64,000 nucleotides of DNA from assembly GCF_000703165.1 (NCBI RefSeq), contig NZ_JNLQ01000002.1, positions 3,162,001 to 3,226,000 on the forward strand, given 5' to 3'. Shown piece by piece: positions 26,653 to 35,440 of the stretch. How positions within the stretch are numbered: the stretch's first letter is position 1; the number at the start of each line of letters is the position of its first letter. The notes below the pieces were generated by a model. The model was not told the DNA's origin, did no database searches, and saw only the letters and a program-made list of their open reading frames with translations. A program made the translations under genes and the position numbers. The stretch is from Butyrivibrio sp. AE3004 (lineage in GTDB: Bacteria > Bacillota > Clostridia > Lachnospirales > Lachnospiraceae).

Positions 26653-26763
26653 TCAAAATGAAATACTGCTTGCAAGCGGAACAACCAGTGCAAGTATCAA
26701 AATGATTATTATTGCGGCAGAAATTATTTTTCTGTTCTTACCGGAATTAAAAAATTTTAACAT
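26653..26763 (-). CDS. Small single-pass membrane protein (36 aa)
   Basis: ATG at 26763 follows GAGGAG with good spacing and encodes 36 residues: a basic start (MLKFFNSGKNRK) followed by one strongly hydrophobic helix and a short polar end. I do not recognise a family, although tiny basic-plus-one-helix proteins of this shape are common in Clostridia. It lies 48 bp upstream of the VanW-like gene on the same strand and is divergent from the unknown exported protein at 26801. A longer reading with 59 more N-terminal residues is open but has no ribosome site and overlaps the divergent gene, so I rejected it. Confidence 0.6.
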   Translation of the reverse strand: MLKFFNSGKNRKIISAAIIIILILALVVPLASSISF

Positions 26764-26800
26764 AATATTACTCTCCTCATTTTCTGAAAGGATATTATAA

Positions 26801-27430
26801 ATGAGATTACCCTTTTTATCAAGTTTCATACTATTTGTAATCATTACCAATATCGCCATACACCGGAGCAATTCAAAGGCCAGAAAGGATGATGAAAACT
26901 TCTGGAACAAAGAACTAAGAGCAAACGGTACACGGCGCAAGAGTCTTGACTCCTTAAACTATATAACAATACCAATGGACAAGCTTCCCTTTGGTGTAAT
27001 ACCTGACAATGACGAAATTGATTATTGTGAAAAGAGCATTCAAAAGCTCTCCACAGAAAAAATTGTTAATTTTACCGGAATCACCAACACCGATTTAAAG
27101 CTGGAATACGGTGCCCCTAACATAACTCTTCTTACTACATATGATCAGAATTACACCACACTTGTAACTGTTCTTCATAAGTGGGCCAAAGAACTATATG
27201 ATGCCAAATTTTATCATGAAGCAACCGAAGTTCTTGAATTTTCAATTTCTACAAAGAGTGATGTGACCGCAAGCTATAAGCTTATTTGCGATATGTATAA
27301 AAACAAATTGTCTCTTGAAAATAGTGAAATTCGAAAAAAAATTGAAGCACTTCTTCCTATAGCCGAATCACTTAATTCACTAAGCAGGGATAATATCGTA
27401 AATATCATTCAAACTTCCATAGAGTATTGA
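26801..27430 (+). CDS. Unknown membrane-anchored protein
   Basis: A 209-residue protein with an N-terminal hydrophobic helix (about 2-19) that could be an uncleaved anchor, then a soluble, mixed helical domain with no motif I recognise. A segment 'LHKWAKELYDAKFYHEATEV' followed by helices resembles TPR-like packing. GAAAGG precedes ATG 26801. Codon use resembles the neighbours and the strong terminator after it supports a real gene. It is divergent from the 36-residue membrane protein. No function is proposed. Confidence 0.75.
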   Translation: MRLPFLSSFILFVIITNIAIHRSNSKARKDDENFWNKELRANGTRRKSLDSLNYITIPMDKLPFGVIPDNDEIDYCEKSIQKLSTEKIVNFTGITNTDLKLEYGAPNITLLTTYDQNYTTLVTVLHKWAKELYDAKFYHEATEVLEFSISTKSDVTASYKLICDMYKNKLSLENSEIRKKIEALLPIAESLNSLSRDNIVNIIQTSIEY

Positions 27431-27445
27431 ACCTGCAACATATAT

Positions 27446-27484
27446 AAAGCAGCCGATTGCTGACTTAACGCAATCGGCTGCTTT
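27446..27484. terminator. Bidirectional terminator
   Basis: A perfect 15-bp stem, AAAGCAGCCGATTGC (27446-27460) with its complement (27470-27484), has a nine-base loop and ends in A/T runs on both sides. It serves both the unknown plus-strand gene and the converging galactokinase gene. Confidence 0.9.
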
Positions 27485-27501
27485 TCTGGCTTAATAATAA
27501 A

Positions 27502-28677
27502 TCAGATTACTTCCGGACCATTACCTATTGAAACTGTATAAAAAGTCGCATCATATCCTATCTTATCGCGATATGCTTTTCCTACTTTATCCTTGAAGTC
27601 ATCAATTGCCTCATCTTTTACAATTGAAACCGTGCATCCTCCAAAGCCGCCTCCGGTCATTCTTGAGCCGATCACTCCGGGAATTTTCCATGCTTCTTCT
27701 GCAAGGGTGTCAAGTTCAACACCTGTAACATCATAATCATCACGCAATGAGATATGTGACTGCTTCATAAGCTCCCCAAACTTCTCAAGATTGCCTTCCT
27801 TAAGCGCGGATACAGCTGCTATAGTTCTCTGGTTTTCATAAACTGCATGTTTAGCTTTTATTCTTCTGTCATCATCTTTTATAGCATCCTTATGTGCTTC
27901 AAATTCTTCCTCAGTAAGGTCACCGAGTGTCTTAATATCAACCACCTGCTGTAACTCGGCCAAAGCCTTCTCACAAGCACTTCTTCTGTCATTATATGCA
28001 GAATCCGTAAGCTTATGCTTCTTATTTGTATTACTGATAATAATCTTAGCACCATCAAGCTTTATAGGAGCATATTCAAATGAAAGGTCGGATGTATCAA
28101 GGAAAATTGCATTATTTTCCTTACCCATGGCGACAGCAAACTGATCCATAATTCCGCAGTTACAACCATTAAAGTTATTCTCGGAATATTGTCCGATCAA
28201 TGCAAGATCCTGGTTTGTAACCTCAAATCCATAAAGATCACGCAAAATAAAACCGGTTAATACCTCCAGTGAAGCAGAAGATGAAAGTCCTGAACCGTTA
28301 GGAATATTGCCAAATATAACCATATCAAAACCGGTATCCAGCTTAAGCCCTCTCTTCTCAAAAGCCCAAACTACTCCCACAGGATAGGAAATCCAGCCTG
28401 CGGATTTAGATGCTTCAAGATCATCAAGAGAAGCCTCTAATACCTTGGCATTATTAAAGTTCATTGAGAAGAAACGCATTTTTCTGTCATTTCTTTTTGC
28501 AGCAGCACCATAAGTACCTATTGTAAGTGCACAGGGAAAGACATGTCCTCCGTTGTAATCAGTATGTTCTCCGATAAGATTAACTCTACCTGGAGCAAAA
28601 TATGCTTTTACATTATCGTTCTTTCCATACTGCTCCTCAAAGCCCCTAAGTACTTCTTCTTTCATTTTCTGTTCCAT
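27502..28677 (-). CDS. galK: Galactokinase
   Basis: A 391-residue GHMP kinase. It carries the galactokinase signature 'GRVNLIGEHTDYNGGHVFP' (about residue 29), ATP-binding 'GSGLSSSASLEV', catalytic Asp in 'CGIMDQFAVAMGK', and the C-terminal 'MTGGGFGGCTVSIV'. It phosphorylates alpha-D-galactose to galactose-1-phosphate in the Leloir pathway. GAAAGG precedes ATG 28677. No galT or galE is adjacent in this window. It sits 23 bp after the TelA-like gene and ends at a strong bidirectional terminator. Confidence 0.97.
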   Translation of the reverse strand: MEQKMKEEVLRGFEEQYGKNDNVKAYFAPGRVNLIGEHTDYNGGHVFPCALTIGTYGAAAKRNDRKMRFFSMNFNNAKVLEASLDDLEASKSAGWISYPVGVVWAFEKRGLKLDTGFDMVIFGNIPNGSGLSSSASLEVLTGFILRDLYGFEVTNQDLALIGQYSENNFNGCNCGIMDQFAVAMGKENNAIFLDTSDLSFEYAPIKLDGAKIIISNTNKKHKLTDSAYNDRRSACEKALAELQQVVDIKTLGDLTEEEFEAHKDAIKDDDRRIKAKHAVYENQRTIAAVSALKEGNLEKFGELMKQSHISLRDDYDVTGVELDTLAEEAWKIPGVIGSRMTGGGFGGCTVSIVKDEAIDDFKDKVGKAYRDKIGYDATFYTVSIGNGPEVI

Positions 28678-28700
28678 TTTAGTCTACCTTTCAAAAGCAA

Positions 28701-29861
28701 TTAGTTTTTTGCAGCCTGCAGAAGTTTTTCACGGAGCTGTCCTTCAATCTGCTCAAGCTCTGCTTCCGCATTCTTTCTTTTTTCTTTTCCTTCTGTCTGT
28801 ATCTTCATAACCTCATCAAGAGTTGAGATCAGAGTTTCATTAGTATGCTTGAGTGTCTCCATATCAACTATACCTCTCTCTGATTCTTTTGCAGCTTCAA
28901 CAGATGCCACCTTAAGCATATCTGCATTCTTTCTGAGGAGAGCATTTGTCATATCATTAACCTCTCGCTCAGCTTTTGCTGCCTGTGCGGAATGCTCAAT
29001 CCCGATAGCAATTACCATCTGGTTTTTCCAAAGAGGAATAGTATTAACAATTGTTGACTGAATTTTCTCAGCCATTGCAGTGTCCGCACTCTGTACCATA
29101 CGTATCTGAGGACCTGTCTGCATAGCAATTGTACGGGTAAGCTCAAGATCATATATCTTCTTTTCGAATCTGTCGCAAAGTGATGCAAGATCCTTAGCTG
29201 CCTGTGCATCCTCAGGAAGTCCTGACTGCTCTGCTTTCTTCTGAGCTTCTACGAGTTCATTAGCTCTTACCTGCTCAAGCTTCTTCTTTCCGGCAATGAT
29301 ATACATTGATAATTCTTTGTAATAATTCAGGTTAAGCTTATACATGTTATCAAGTGTGGCAACATCCTTCATAAGCTGAACCTGGTGACGCTCAAGCTCA
29401 TTGCTGATAGTTTCAACATTTTTCTCAACATTTGTATATCTTGCTTTAAGAGCTGTAACTTTATTGGTACTCTTTTTGAAAAAGGACATTATTCCTTTTT
29501 CATCCTCATCAACTTCAAAGTTCTTAAGTTCTGTTACAAGACCGGCGATCATGTTGCCAACCTCTCCCATATCTTTAGTACGAACATTATCAATAGCTTT
29601 TTCTGAAAAATCAGCCATCTTCTTTTGTGTGCCTGCACCATAGTTCATGACACCCTGAGAATTTGTAATGTCAATCTGCTGTACAAAAGCATCAACCTGC
29701 TTCATCTCTTCTTCTGTAAGCTGTGTCTCTTTGGGCTGAACCTGTTCAGCCTGAGGTGCTTCCTGCACTGCAGCTGCAGCAGCTCCTGTCCCCTCATCCG
29801 CAGGCATATCAAATGATAATGTCGGTGCGGCATTCTCAAATTCTTTAAACTCGTCTCCCAT
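28701..29861 (-). CDS. TelA/YaaN-family protein
   Basis: Start set at ATG 29861 (MGDEFKEF) because GGAGG is directly upstream; the frame is open 14 codons more. The 386-residue protein is a mostly helical TelA-family member, recognisable by 'KKSTNKVTALKARYTNVEKN' and 'IPLWKNQMVIAIGIEHSAQA', with an Ala/Gln/Glu-rich N-terminal 60 residues. The family is linked to resistance to tellurite, cell-wall antimicrobials and lantibiotics; the mechanism is not established. It follows the XpaC-like gene by 75 bp, the pairing xpaC-yaaN seen in B. subtilis. Confidence 0.88.
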   Translation of the reverse strand: MGDEFKEFENAAPTLSFDMPADEGTGAAAAAVQEAPQAEQVQPKETQLTEEEMKQVDAFVQQIDITNSQGVMNYGAGTQKKMADFSEKAIDNVRTKDMGEVGNMIAGLVTELKNFEVDEDEKGIMSFFKKSTNKVTALKARYTNVEKNVETISNELERHQVQLMKDVATLDNMYKLNLNYYKELSMYIIAGKKKLEQVRANELVEAQKKAEQSGLPEDAQAAKDLASLCDRFEKKIYDLELTRTIAMQTGPQIRMVQSADTAMAEKIQSTIVNTIPLWKNQMVIAIGIEHSAQAAKAEREVNDMTNALLRKNADMLKVASVEAAKESERGIVDMETLKHTNETLISTLDEVMKIQTEGKEKRKNAEAELEQIEGQLREKLLQAAKN

Positions 29862-29936
29862 TTTACTTCCTCCAACTAAAAAAATATTTTCAAAATGTTG
29901 CAAAAAACATACATTTCCGACTAAAAATTCATACCA

Positions 29937-31241
29937 TTAAAATTTAAGCTGAACTTTGTCATCTTCAGAAGCCTGCGCCTGTCCTGCTTGCAACGTCTCT
30001 GCTGTCTGAGCAAGCTGAGCCGCCTGAAATTCAGGTGCCGATTGGAAAGCAGCTGCCCCCTGCTGACTCCCCTGAAGTTGTCCAAAGCCGTCAGGTGTAA
30101 GCCCATCCTGTGCCATCATAGTCTTCATAACAGAAATATCTGAAGATATATCCCATGCCATATCCTGGAACAGACTGTCTAAAAGGTTTTCAAATGCTTC
30201 ATTTATTACTTCTATGGCATCCTCTATATCCTTTTTTGTCTGTTTGATATTGTTTCCGGCTTCCGGCTGCTTATCAAGATCAACATAAGCATTTAAAAGC
30301 TTTGTTGTTGTAGGCAGATAGTAATTCATAAATTTCTTAAGCTCATCTGCACATTCAGGTTCCTTTTCTACCTGCTTGAAAATCTTTCTCATAATATTCT
30401 CAAGCTGATAAAGCTTTTCAGACATTTCCTCGCCCGGAATAGCGTCGTTTATTCTTCTTATTGTCTCAAGGTAATCATTTCCTTCCTGAATAATTGACCT
30501 GACACTATTGTCTGTAACTCCGTCCATGCTTTCTGCCTGGAATCTCTCGTTTTTGGCTGCTGCCTGCTTAAGAATATTCTGATTCTCTTCATATTCTCTT
30601 TCCTGTCTTGATTTTTCAGCCTTCAAATACTGCGCAAAAGCTCTTTCCGAAAGCATTACCGTAGTTTCATTATTATCAAGTCTTGCTGTAGGAAGAAAAT
30701 CCTTGTCGATCATTTTCTTGATATTCTTTAAAACGTCTTCGGATCGCTCTCCTGCTGCTATGGCAAGATCACTGATCGCAAAATACTCAGCATTTCCCAG
30801 AATCCTTCCATACTTATTGAATAGCCTTGCAAGCTTCTTTTCATCAGACCCTTTTTTTATAAGAAATCCGAACGCCGCCGTAATACCGCACAAAACAACT
30901 GCAGGCCATATAGTTGCATCCATGATCATTCCGAGTGCTGAAAGTCCAAAAAATGTTGCTCCCAAAACTCCAAAAACAATTTTTCCTACACCGGTATTAA
31001 ATCCAACTTTTCTGGTAAAAAAAGGAGTTCTTTTTGCTGCTCCCGCATAATGAACTGTTCTGACAGCAGACGCACTTCCTCTAAAGTTCTGTGATGGATT
31101 GCTTTTTGCTGCATTGACTGCATCTTCCAAGGAATTCTTAAGCGAAGAACTGAGATTGTTATAATCACCTGTCTCAACCGCTTTAGTAACTTCTTTCAAT
31201 ATTTTATTGCCAGCATTATAGATTTTATCGTAATCTCCCAT
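29937..31241 (-). CDS. xpaC: XpaC-like membrane protein
   Basis: A 434-residue protein with two adjacent membrane helices at about 88-130 ('VGKIVFGVLGATFFGLSALG', 'TIWPAVVLCGITAAFGFL') followed by a long helical cytoplasmic domain and a Gln/Ala-rich C-terminal tail (about 385-430). The region after the helices matches the XpaC family, named for hydrolysis of 5-bromo-4-chloroindolyl phosphate; its physiological role is unclear. It is paired with the TelA-like gene downstream. The gene is divergent from pncB across a 222-bp spacer. Confidence 0.8.
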   Translation of the reverse strand: MGDYDKIYNAGNKILKEVTKAVETGDYNNLSSSLKNSLEDAVNAAKSNPSQNFRGSASAVRTVHYAGAAKRTPFFTRKVGFNTGVGKIVFGVLGATFFGLSALGMIMDATIWPAVVLCGITAAFGFLIKKGSDEKKLARLFNKYGRILGNAEYFAISDLAIAAGERSEDVLKNIKKMIDKDFLPTARLDNNETTVMLSERAFAQYLKAEKSRQEREYEENQNILKQAAAKNERFQAESMDGVTDNSVRSIIQEGNDYLETIRRINDAIPGEEMSEKLYQLENIMRKIFKQVEKEPECADELKKFMNYYLPTTTKLLNAYVDLDKQPEAGNNIKQTKKDIEDAIEVINEAFENLLDSLFQDMAWDISSDISVMKTMMAQDGLTPDGFGQLQGSQQGAAAFQSAPEFQAAQLAQTAETLQAGQAQASEDDKVQLKF

Positions 31242-31463
31242 AGTTAACCGCCTATTATCAAATAAAATACATACTTAAATTACAGTTATGACTCAGTAAA
31301 TCAATCGTTTTCATTTTATAATAAGATTCGTCAAAAGACAATGACGCTAAGCGCTTCTTCGCACTCTCTATTTTGCACATTTTGCATAATATTGACGCTT
31401 CATTTGTGGTATTATTGTTTTTGAAGCTATTTCCCAAAATAATACTATAAAGAAGGTGCGTTT

Positions 31464-32939
31464 ATGGACAGACAAAATCTGACACTATTAACAGACCTCT
31501 ATGAGCTCACAATGATGCAGGGGTATTTCAAAAACAAATCTCAGAATGAGACTGTTATCTTTGATGCCTTTTTCAGAACAAATCCATTTGGTGGTGGATA
31601 CTCAATCATGGCAGGTCTTGAGCAACTTATCAACTATATCAAAGAGCTTCATTTTGATAAAGAAGATATTGATTATTTAAGAAGCGTAGGAATCTTTGAT
31701 GAAGATTTTCTTGAGTATTTAAGTGATTTCAAGTTCAGTGGTGACATTTACTCAATCCCTGAAGGAACCCTTATCTTCCCTCGCGAGCCTCTTGTAAAGG
31801 TAATCGCTCCCATAATGGAAGCTCAGCTTGTTGAAACCGCAATCCTCAATATTATCAACCACCAGTCTCTTATCGCAACAAAGGCTGCCAGAATCTGTTA
31901 TGCAGCACAGGGGGACGGTATCATGGAATTCGGTCTTCGCCGTGCTCAGGGTCCCGATGCAGGAACTTATGGTGCAAGAGCTGCTGTTATCGGAGGTTGT
32001 ATCGGAACAAGTAACGTTCTTTGCGGACAGCTTTTTGATATTCCCGTTAAGGGCACCCATGCTCACAGCTGGATCATGAGTTTCCCGGATGAATACACTG
32101 CATTTAAGACTTATGCAAAGCTTTATCCATCAGCATGCATCCTTCTTGTTGATACTTACGATACCTTAAATTCCGGTGTTCCAAATGCCATCCGAGTATT
32201 TAAGGAAATGAAGGAAGAAGGCATTGATCTTTCCTTCTATGGTATACGTCTCGATAGTGGTGACCTTGCTTACTTATCCAAAAAAGCCAGAAAAATGCTG
32301 GATGAAGCAGGTTTCCCGGATGCTATCATTTCTGCATCTAACGACCTTGACGAATATCTGATTTCTTCACTCAAAACCCAGGGTGCAGCTATTACCTCCT
32401 GGGGTGTTGGTACCCACCTTATCACAGCAAAAGACAATCCATCCTTCGGTGGTGTATACAAACTTGCAGCCATAAAAGGCTCAGATGGTGAATTCATCCC
32501 TAAAATCAAGCTTTCCGAGAATTCCGAAAAAGTCACAAATCCCGGAAACAAAAAAATATACAGAATCTATGAGAAAGCCAGTGGAAAGCTTAAGGCTGAT
32601 CTTATTTGCCTTGAAAATGAAACCTTCACCGAAGACAAGCAGCTCCTTCTCTTTGATCCTCAGGAGCCTTGGAAAAAGACTCTTCTTCCTGCAGGGAGCT
32701 TTACTCTTCGCGAGATCATGGTTCCTGTATTCAAAAACGGCGAGTGTGTTTACACATCTCCAAAGACGATGGAAATTCGTGATTACTGCTTAAAAGAGCA
32801 GGATACTCTTTGGGAAGAAACCAGACGTCTGTTTAATCCTCACGAAGTACATGTGGACCTTTCAAGACGACTTTATGATACAAAAATGAAGCTTCTCGAT
32901 CAGATGAGCGGTCTCGATATGACCAATATTGAAAACTAA
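31464..32939 (+). CDS. pncB: Nicotinate phosphoribosyltransferase
   Basis: A 491-residue enzyme of the PncB family: 'LLTDLYELTMMQGYF' at the start, 'EFGLRRAQGPDAG' near 155, 'TYDTLNSGVPNAI' and 'GIRLDSGDLAYLSKKARKML'. It joins nicotinate and PRPP to form nicotinate mononucleotide in NAD salvage. Length is that of the longer Gram-positive form, with a C-terminal extension. AAGAAGG precedes ATG 31464. It is alone in its transcript, followed 6 bp later by a terminator shared with the converging GH43 gene. Confidence 0.96.
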   Translation: MDRQNLTLLTDLYELTMMQGYFKNKSQNETVIFDAFFRTNPFGGGYSIMAGLEQLINYIKELHFDKEDIDYLRSVGIFDEDFLEYLSDFKFSGDIYSIPEGTLIFPREPLVKVIAPIMEAQLVETAILNIINHQSLIATKAARICYAAQGDGIMEFGLRRAQGPDAGTYGARAAVIGGCIGTSNVLCGQLFDIPVKGTHAHSWIMSFPDEYTAFKTYAKLYPSACILLVDTYDTLNSGVPNAIRVFKEMKEEGIDLSFYGIRLDSGDLAYLSKKARKMLDEAGFPDAIISASNDLDEYLISSLKTQGAAITSWGVGTHLITAKDNPSFGGVYKLAAIKGSDGEFIPKIKLSENSEKVTNPGNKKIYRIYEKASGKLKADLICLENETFTEDKQLLLFDPQEPWKKTLLPAGSFTLREIMVPVFKNGECVYTSPKTMEIRDYCLKEQDTLWEETRRLFNPHEVHVDLSRRLYDTKMKLLDQMSGLDMTNIEN

Positions 32940-32944
32940 ATCGG

Positions 32945-32992
32945 AAAAAGCCCATTTGCCAAAACCATATTTGACAAATGGGTTTTTCTTTT
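32945..32992 (+). terminator. Terminator after pncB
   Basis: CCCATTTG (32951-32958) pairs with CAAATGGG (32975-32982), extended by an A run before and TTTTTCTTTT after. The symmetry means it can also end the converging GH43 transcript. Confidence 0.85.
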
Positions 32993-32994
32993 CC

Positions 32995-33975
32995 TTATTT
33001 TTTATGATCATAAGGATGAATTGTTTCAATTGTTCCATCCTGTGAAATATTTAATTTTGTATATTTTACGCATCTTCTGTGGTTGATTCCACCTGAGAAT
33101 TCACAATCATGATAGAAAAGATACCACTCTCCATCAATTTCAACTATAGAATGATGTGTTGTCCAACCGATAACAGGTTCCATTATTCTTCCCTTATATG
33201 TGAAAGGACCGTATGGGCTGTCACTCTCCGCATAGCAAAGATAATGAGTTGTTCCTGTGGAATATGAGAAATAGTATTTTCCGTTAAATTTATGCATCCA
33301 TGGGCCTTCAAAATATCTACGATCCTCATCACCTGAAAGAAGAGGTTTTCCATTCTCGTCAAGAATCTGAATATCAACAGGCTTTTGGGCAAAAGATTTC
33401 ATATCATCACTCATAAGCGCACATTTAGGGCATACTGCAGGTTCATCCTTTTCGGGCTCTGTTCCTTCAGGATCAAATTTACCTGTTCTGTACTTTTCAA
33501 GCTGACCTCCCCAAAGGCCTCCAAAGTAAACATAAACCTTTCCGTCATCATCCTTAAATGAGCAAGGATCAATACTAAAGCTTCCCTCTATACAATTTTC
33601 TTCCGGCTTAAAGGGACCTTCCGGCTTATCACTCTCTGCTATTCCAAGTCTGAAATTACCCTCTTTGTCTCTTGCGGGAAAAACAAGATAATATTTACCG
33701 TTTGTATAAACAGCATCGGGAGCCCACATCTGATCTCTCACCCACGGAACATCATGCATGCTTAGTGCAACACCATGATCTGTGACATCACCACCAAGCT
33801 TATCCATTGAGAGAATATGATAATCCTCCATCTGGTATTCATCTCCGTTATCATTGTCTTCACCGTTGTGAGGAACATCATGTGAAGGATATACATAAAT
33901 CCTTCCGTCAAAAACATGTGCTGACGGGTCAGCTGTAAAAATATGTGTAACTAAGGGTTCTCTTTCTTTGCTCAT
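32995..33975 (-). CDS. Glycoside hydrolase family 43 enzyme
   Basis: Start set at ATG 33975 (MSKEREP) because AGAGGAG is just upstream. The 326-residue protein is a single five-bladed propeller domain without signal peptide, so it acts in the cytoplasm. Key residues are the general base Asp16 in 'FTADPSAHVFDGRIYVYPSH', Asp136 in 'SFSIDPCSF' and general acid Glu223 in 'YFEGPWMHK'. GH43 enzymes remove xylose or arabinose from xylan- and arabinan-derived oligosaccharides; which one is not readable. It is divergent from an AraC regulator at 34338. Confidence 0.93.
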   Translation of the reverse strand: MSKEREPLVTHIFTADPSAHVFDGRIYVYPSHDVPHNGEDNDNGDEYQMEDYHILSMDKLGGDVTDHGVALSMHDVPWVRDQMWAPDAVYTNGKYYLVFPARDKEGNFRLGIAESDKPEGPFKPEENCIEGSFSIDPCSFKDDDGKVYVYFGGLWGGQLEKYRTGKFDPEGTEPEKDEPAVCPKCALMSDDMKSFAQKPVDIQILDENGKPLLSGDEDRRYFEGPWMHKFNGKYYFSYSTGTTHYLCYAESDSPYGPFTYKGRIMEPVIGWTTHHSIVEIDGEWYLFYHDCEFSGGINHRRCVKYTKLNISQDGTIETIHPYDHKK

Positions 33976-34337
33976 TTTTTCTCCTCTCACTTACCCTCAT
34001 AATATTCTCAGTGTCATTGACACTTAATTATTTTTTATTGCCAATTTAAGATAACATATTGAGATAATCTATTCTTTTCAATAATTGTGTGTTGGTTATT
34101 AATTATTGCTCTTTATTTTTTCGTCAAAATATACACTTTGTAAAAAACATACTGTTTATTAAACACATTTTTGTAAATCAGTCACAAGTGCCACCTCTTT
34201 AGAAGCAACAATTATCAAGTGAAAGGCAATATTTGATAATCTAAAAAGCACCTTTTTATAATAAAATAATTGTTGCAGTTTACAAATATTGCTAAAGCAA
34301 CATTTGATAAAATATATTATTTAAAAGAGGTAATACC
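33976..34337. promoter_or_regulatory. Divergent control region of GH43 and AraC genes, with repeats
   Basis: This 362-bp AT-rich spacer holds no gene. Close to the AraC start are an 11-bp inverted repeat, GCAACAATTAT (34205-34215) and ATAATTGTTGC (34266-34276), and two direct repeats, GCAATATTTGATAA (34226-34239) and GCAACATTTGATAA (34297-34310). A shorter inverted pair, ATTATCAA and TTGATAAT, lies at 34211-34240. Spaced direct repeats of this kind are typical AraC-protein binding sites, so these are candidate operators. Promoter hexamers are not clear enough to call. Confidence 0.6.
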
Positions 34338-35204
34338 ATGATCGAAACTCTGAACGGATTGGTAGAAACAGTCAACTTTAAGCATAGTACATCAATAAAG
34401 CTATATGACAATGATGAGTATGAGGATTATCCCCCTCATTGGCATGCAGCAATTGAAATAATCATGCCCACCGATAATCTTTATTTCCTTAACTGCGCAG
34501 GAGATGATATCGTTTTAAGAGAGGGCGATATTATAATTATATGTCCGGGATGCATCCATTCCATAAAAGCGCCGGAAGCAGGCAAGCGTATTATTTTCCA
34601 GCCTGACACAACAGAGCTAAGATTCATGCACGAGGTTGAAAGTCTGATCAATATCATGTCACCTTATATAATTGTTACCCCTGAGGACTACCCTTGCATT
34701 TATGAGCATGCAAAATCCCTGCTTCTGGAAATAAACACTATATACAAAGAAAATTATTCATTTTCGGAAGTTGATATTTTCTGCAAGCTTCTTGATTTTT
34801 TGTCATGCATTGGCAAAAATTATGTCAACACGCGCAGTGTTGACGACACCCTGGATCATTCCAGAGGAGATGAGTATTTCGGAAAATTTATAGAAATCTG
34901 CGATTACCTCCAAGAGCACTGTTCTGAAGATCTTAGTCTGGATGATATTGCAAACAGAAGCGGTTTCAGTAAATTCTATTTTTCAAGAAGATTCAAACAG
35001 TTTACAAATGTATCTTTTTATAAATATGTGAATCAAAAAAGAATAGCGAAAGCAGAATCTTTTCTTACAGACCCCAGCAACTCCGTTACCGATGTTGCGT
35101 TAAGCTGCGGATTTCCATCATTATCTTCGTTTATTCGCATGTTTAAGATCATTAAGGGATGCACACCAACAGAATTCAGGAACATGTACTGGTGTGGTAA
35201 ATAA
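34338..35204 (+). CDS. AraC-family regulator divergent from GH43 gene
   Basis: A 288-residue regulator. The N-terminal 110 residues form a cupin sugar-binding domain ('DYPPHWHAAIEIIMPTDN', 'LREGDIIIICPGCIHSIKA'). The C-terminal 100 residues are the double helix-turn-helix ('LSLDDIANRSGFSKFYFSRR' and 'VTDVALSCGFPSLSSFIRMF'), ending in 'GCTPTEFR'. It probably activates the divergent GH43 gene. AGAGG precedes ATG 34338. Its stop codon abuts the T run that ends the convergent SRP RNA. Confidence 0.92.
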   Translation: MIETLNGLVETVNFKHSTSIKLYDNDEYEDYPPHWHAAIEIIMPTDNLYFLNCAGDDIVLREGDIIIICPGCIHSIKAPEAGKRIIFQPDTTELRFMHEVESLINIMSPYIIVTPEDYPCIYEHAKSLLLEINTIYKENYSFSEVDIFCKLLDFLSCIGKNYVNTRSVDDTLDHSRGDEYFGKFIEICDYLQEHCSEDLSLDDIANRSGFSKFYFSRRFKQFTNVSFYKYVNQKRIAKAESFLTDPSNSVTDVALSCGFPSLSSFIRMFKIIKGCTPTEFRNMYWCGK

Positions 35205-35368
35205 AAAACGATCCTGTAATGGACACACGCAAGGCGAAACCAGGCTACCTTACAACACATGAGAGATTCCGCTTAGTGCTGCTTCGTTCCCGACCTGACA
35301 CGGTTCGCAGGCTCTCATTGCATAAGACCCAATCCCGCACGAGCGTGCACCCGTTACAAGACCGTCAT
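35203..35368 (-). ncRNA. ffs: Signal recognition particle RNA (SRP/4.5S type)
   Basis: The minus strand carries the SRP domain IV core: 'GTCAGGTCGGGAACGAAGCA' followed by 'GCACTAAG', then 'AATCTCTCATGTG' and 'GGTAGCCTGG', which match the B. subtilis scRNA 3' half by memory. The 5' arm TTGTAACGGGTGCACGC (35344-35360) pairs with the 3' arm GCGTGTGTCCATTACA (about 35215-35230) with G-U pairs, closing a long hairpin. Transcription would begin near 35367 from the promoter at 35375-35403 and end in the T run at 35203-35208. At about 160 nt it is longer than the E. coli form but lacks room for a full Alu domain. It guides Ffh to nascent membrane proteins. Confidence 0.93.
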
Positions 35369-35374
35369 TTGTTT

Positions 35375-35403
35375 ATAATACGCAGTTGTTGCGCAGTTGT
35401 CAA
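35375..35403 (-). promoter_or_regulatory. Sigma-A promoter of the SRP RNA
   Basis: On the minus strand TTGACA (35403-35398) and TATTAT (35380-35375) are separated by exactly 17 bases. The predicted start is about 35366-35368, at the base of the SRP hairpin. Near-consensus sequence fits a strongly expressed stable RNA. Confidence 0.85.
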
Positions 35404-35440
35404 CTATTCATTCCATTACTGTCCGTTGAATAAAGTATTT

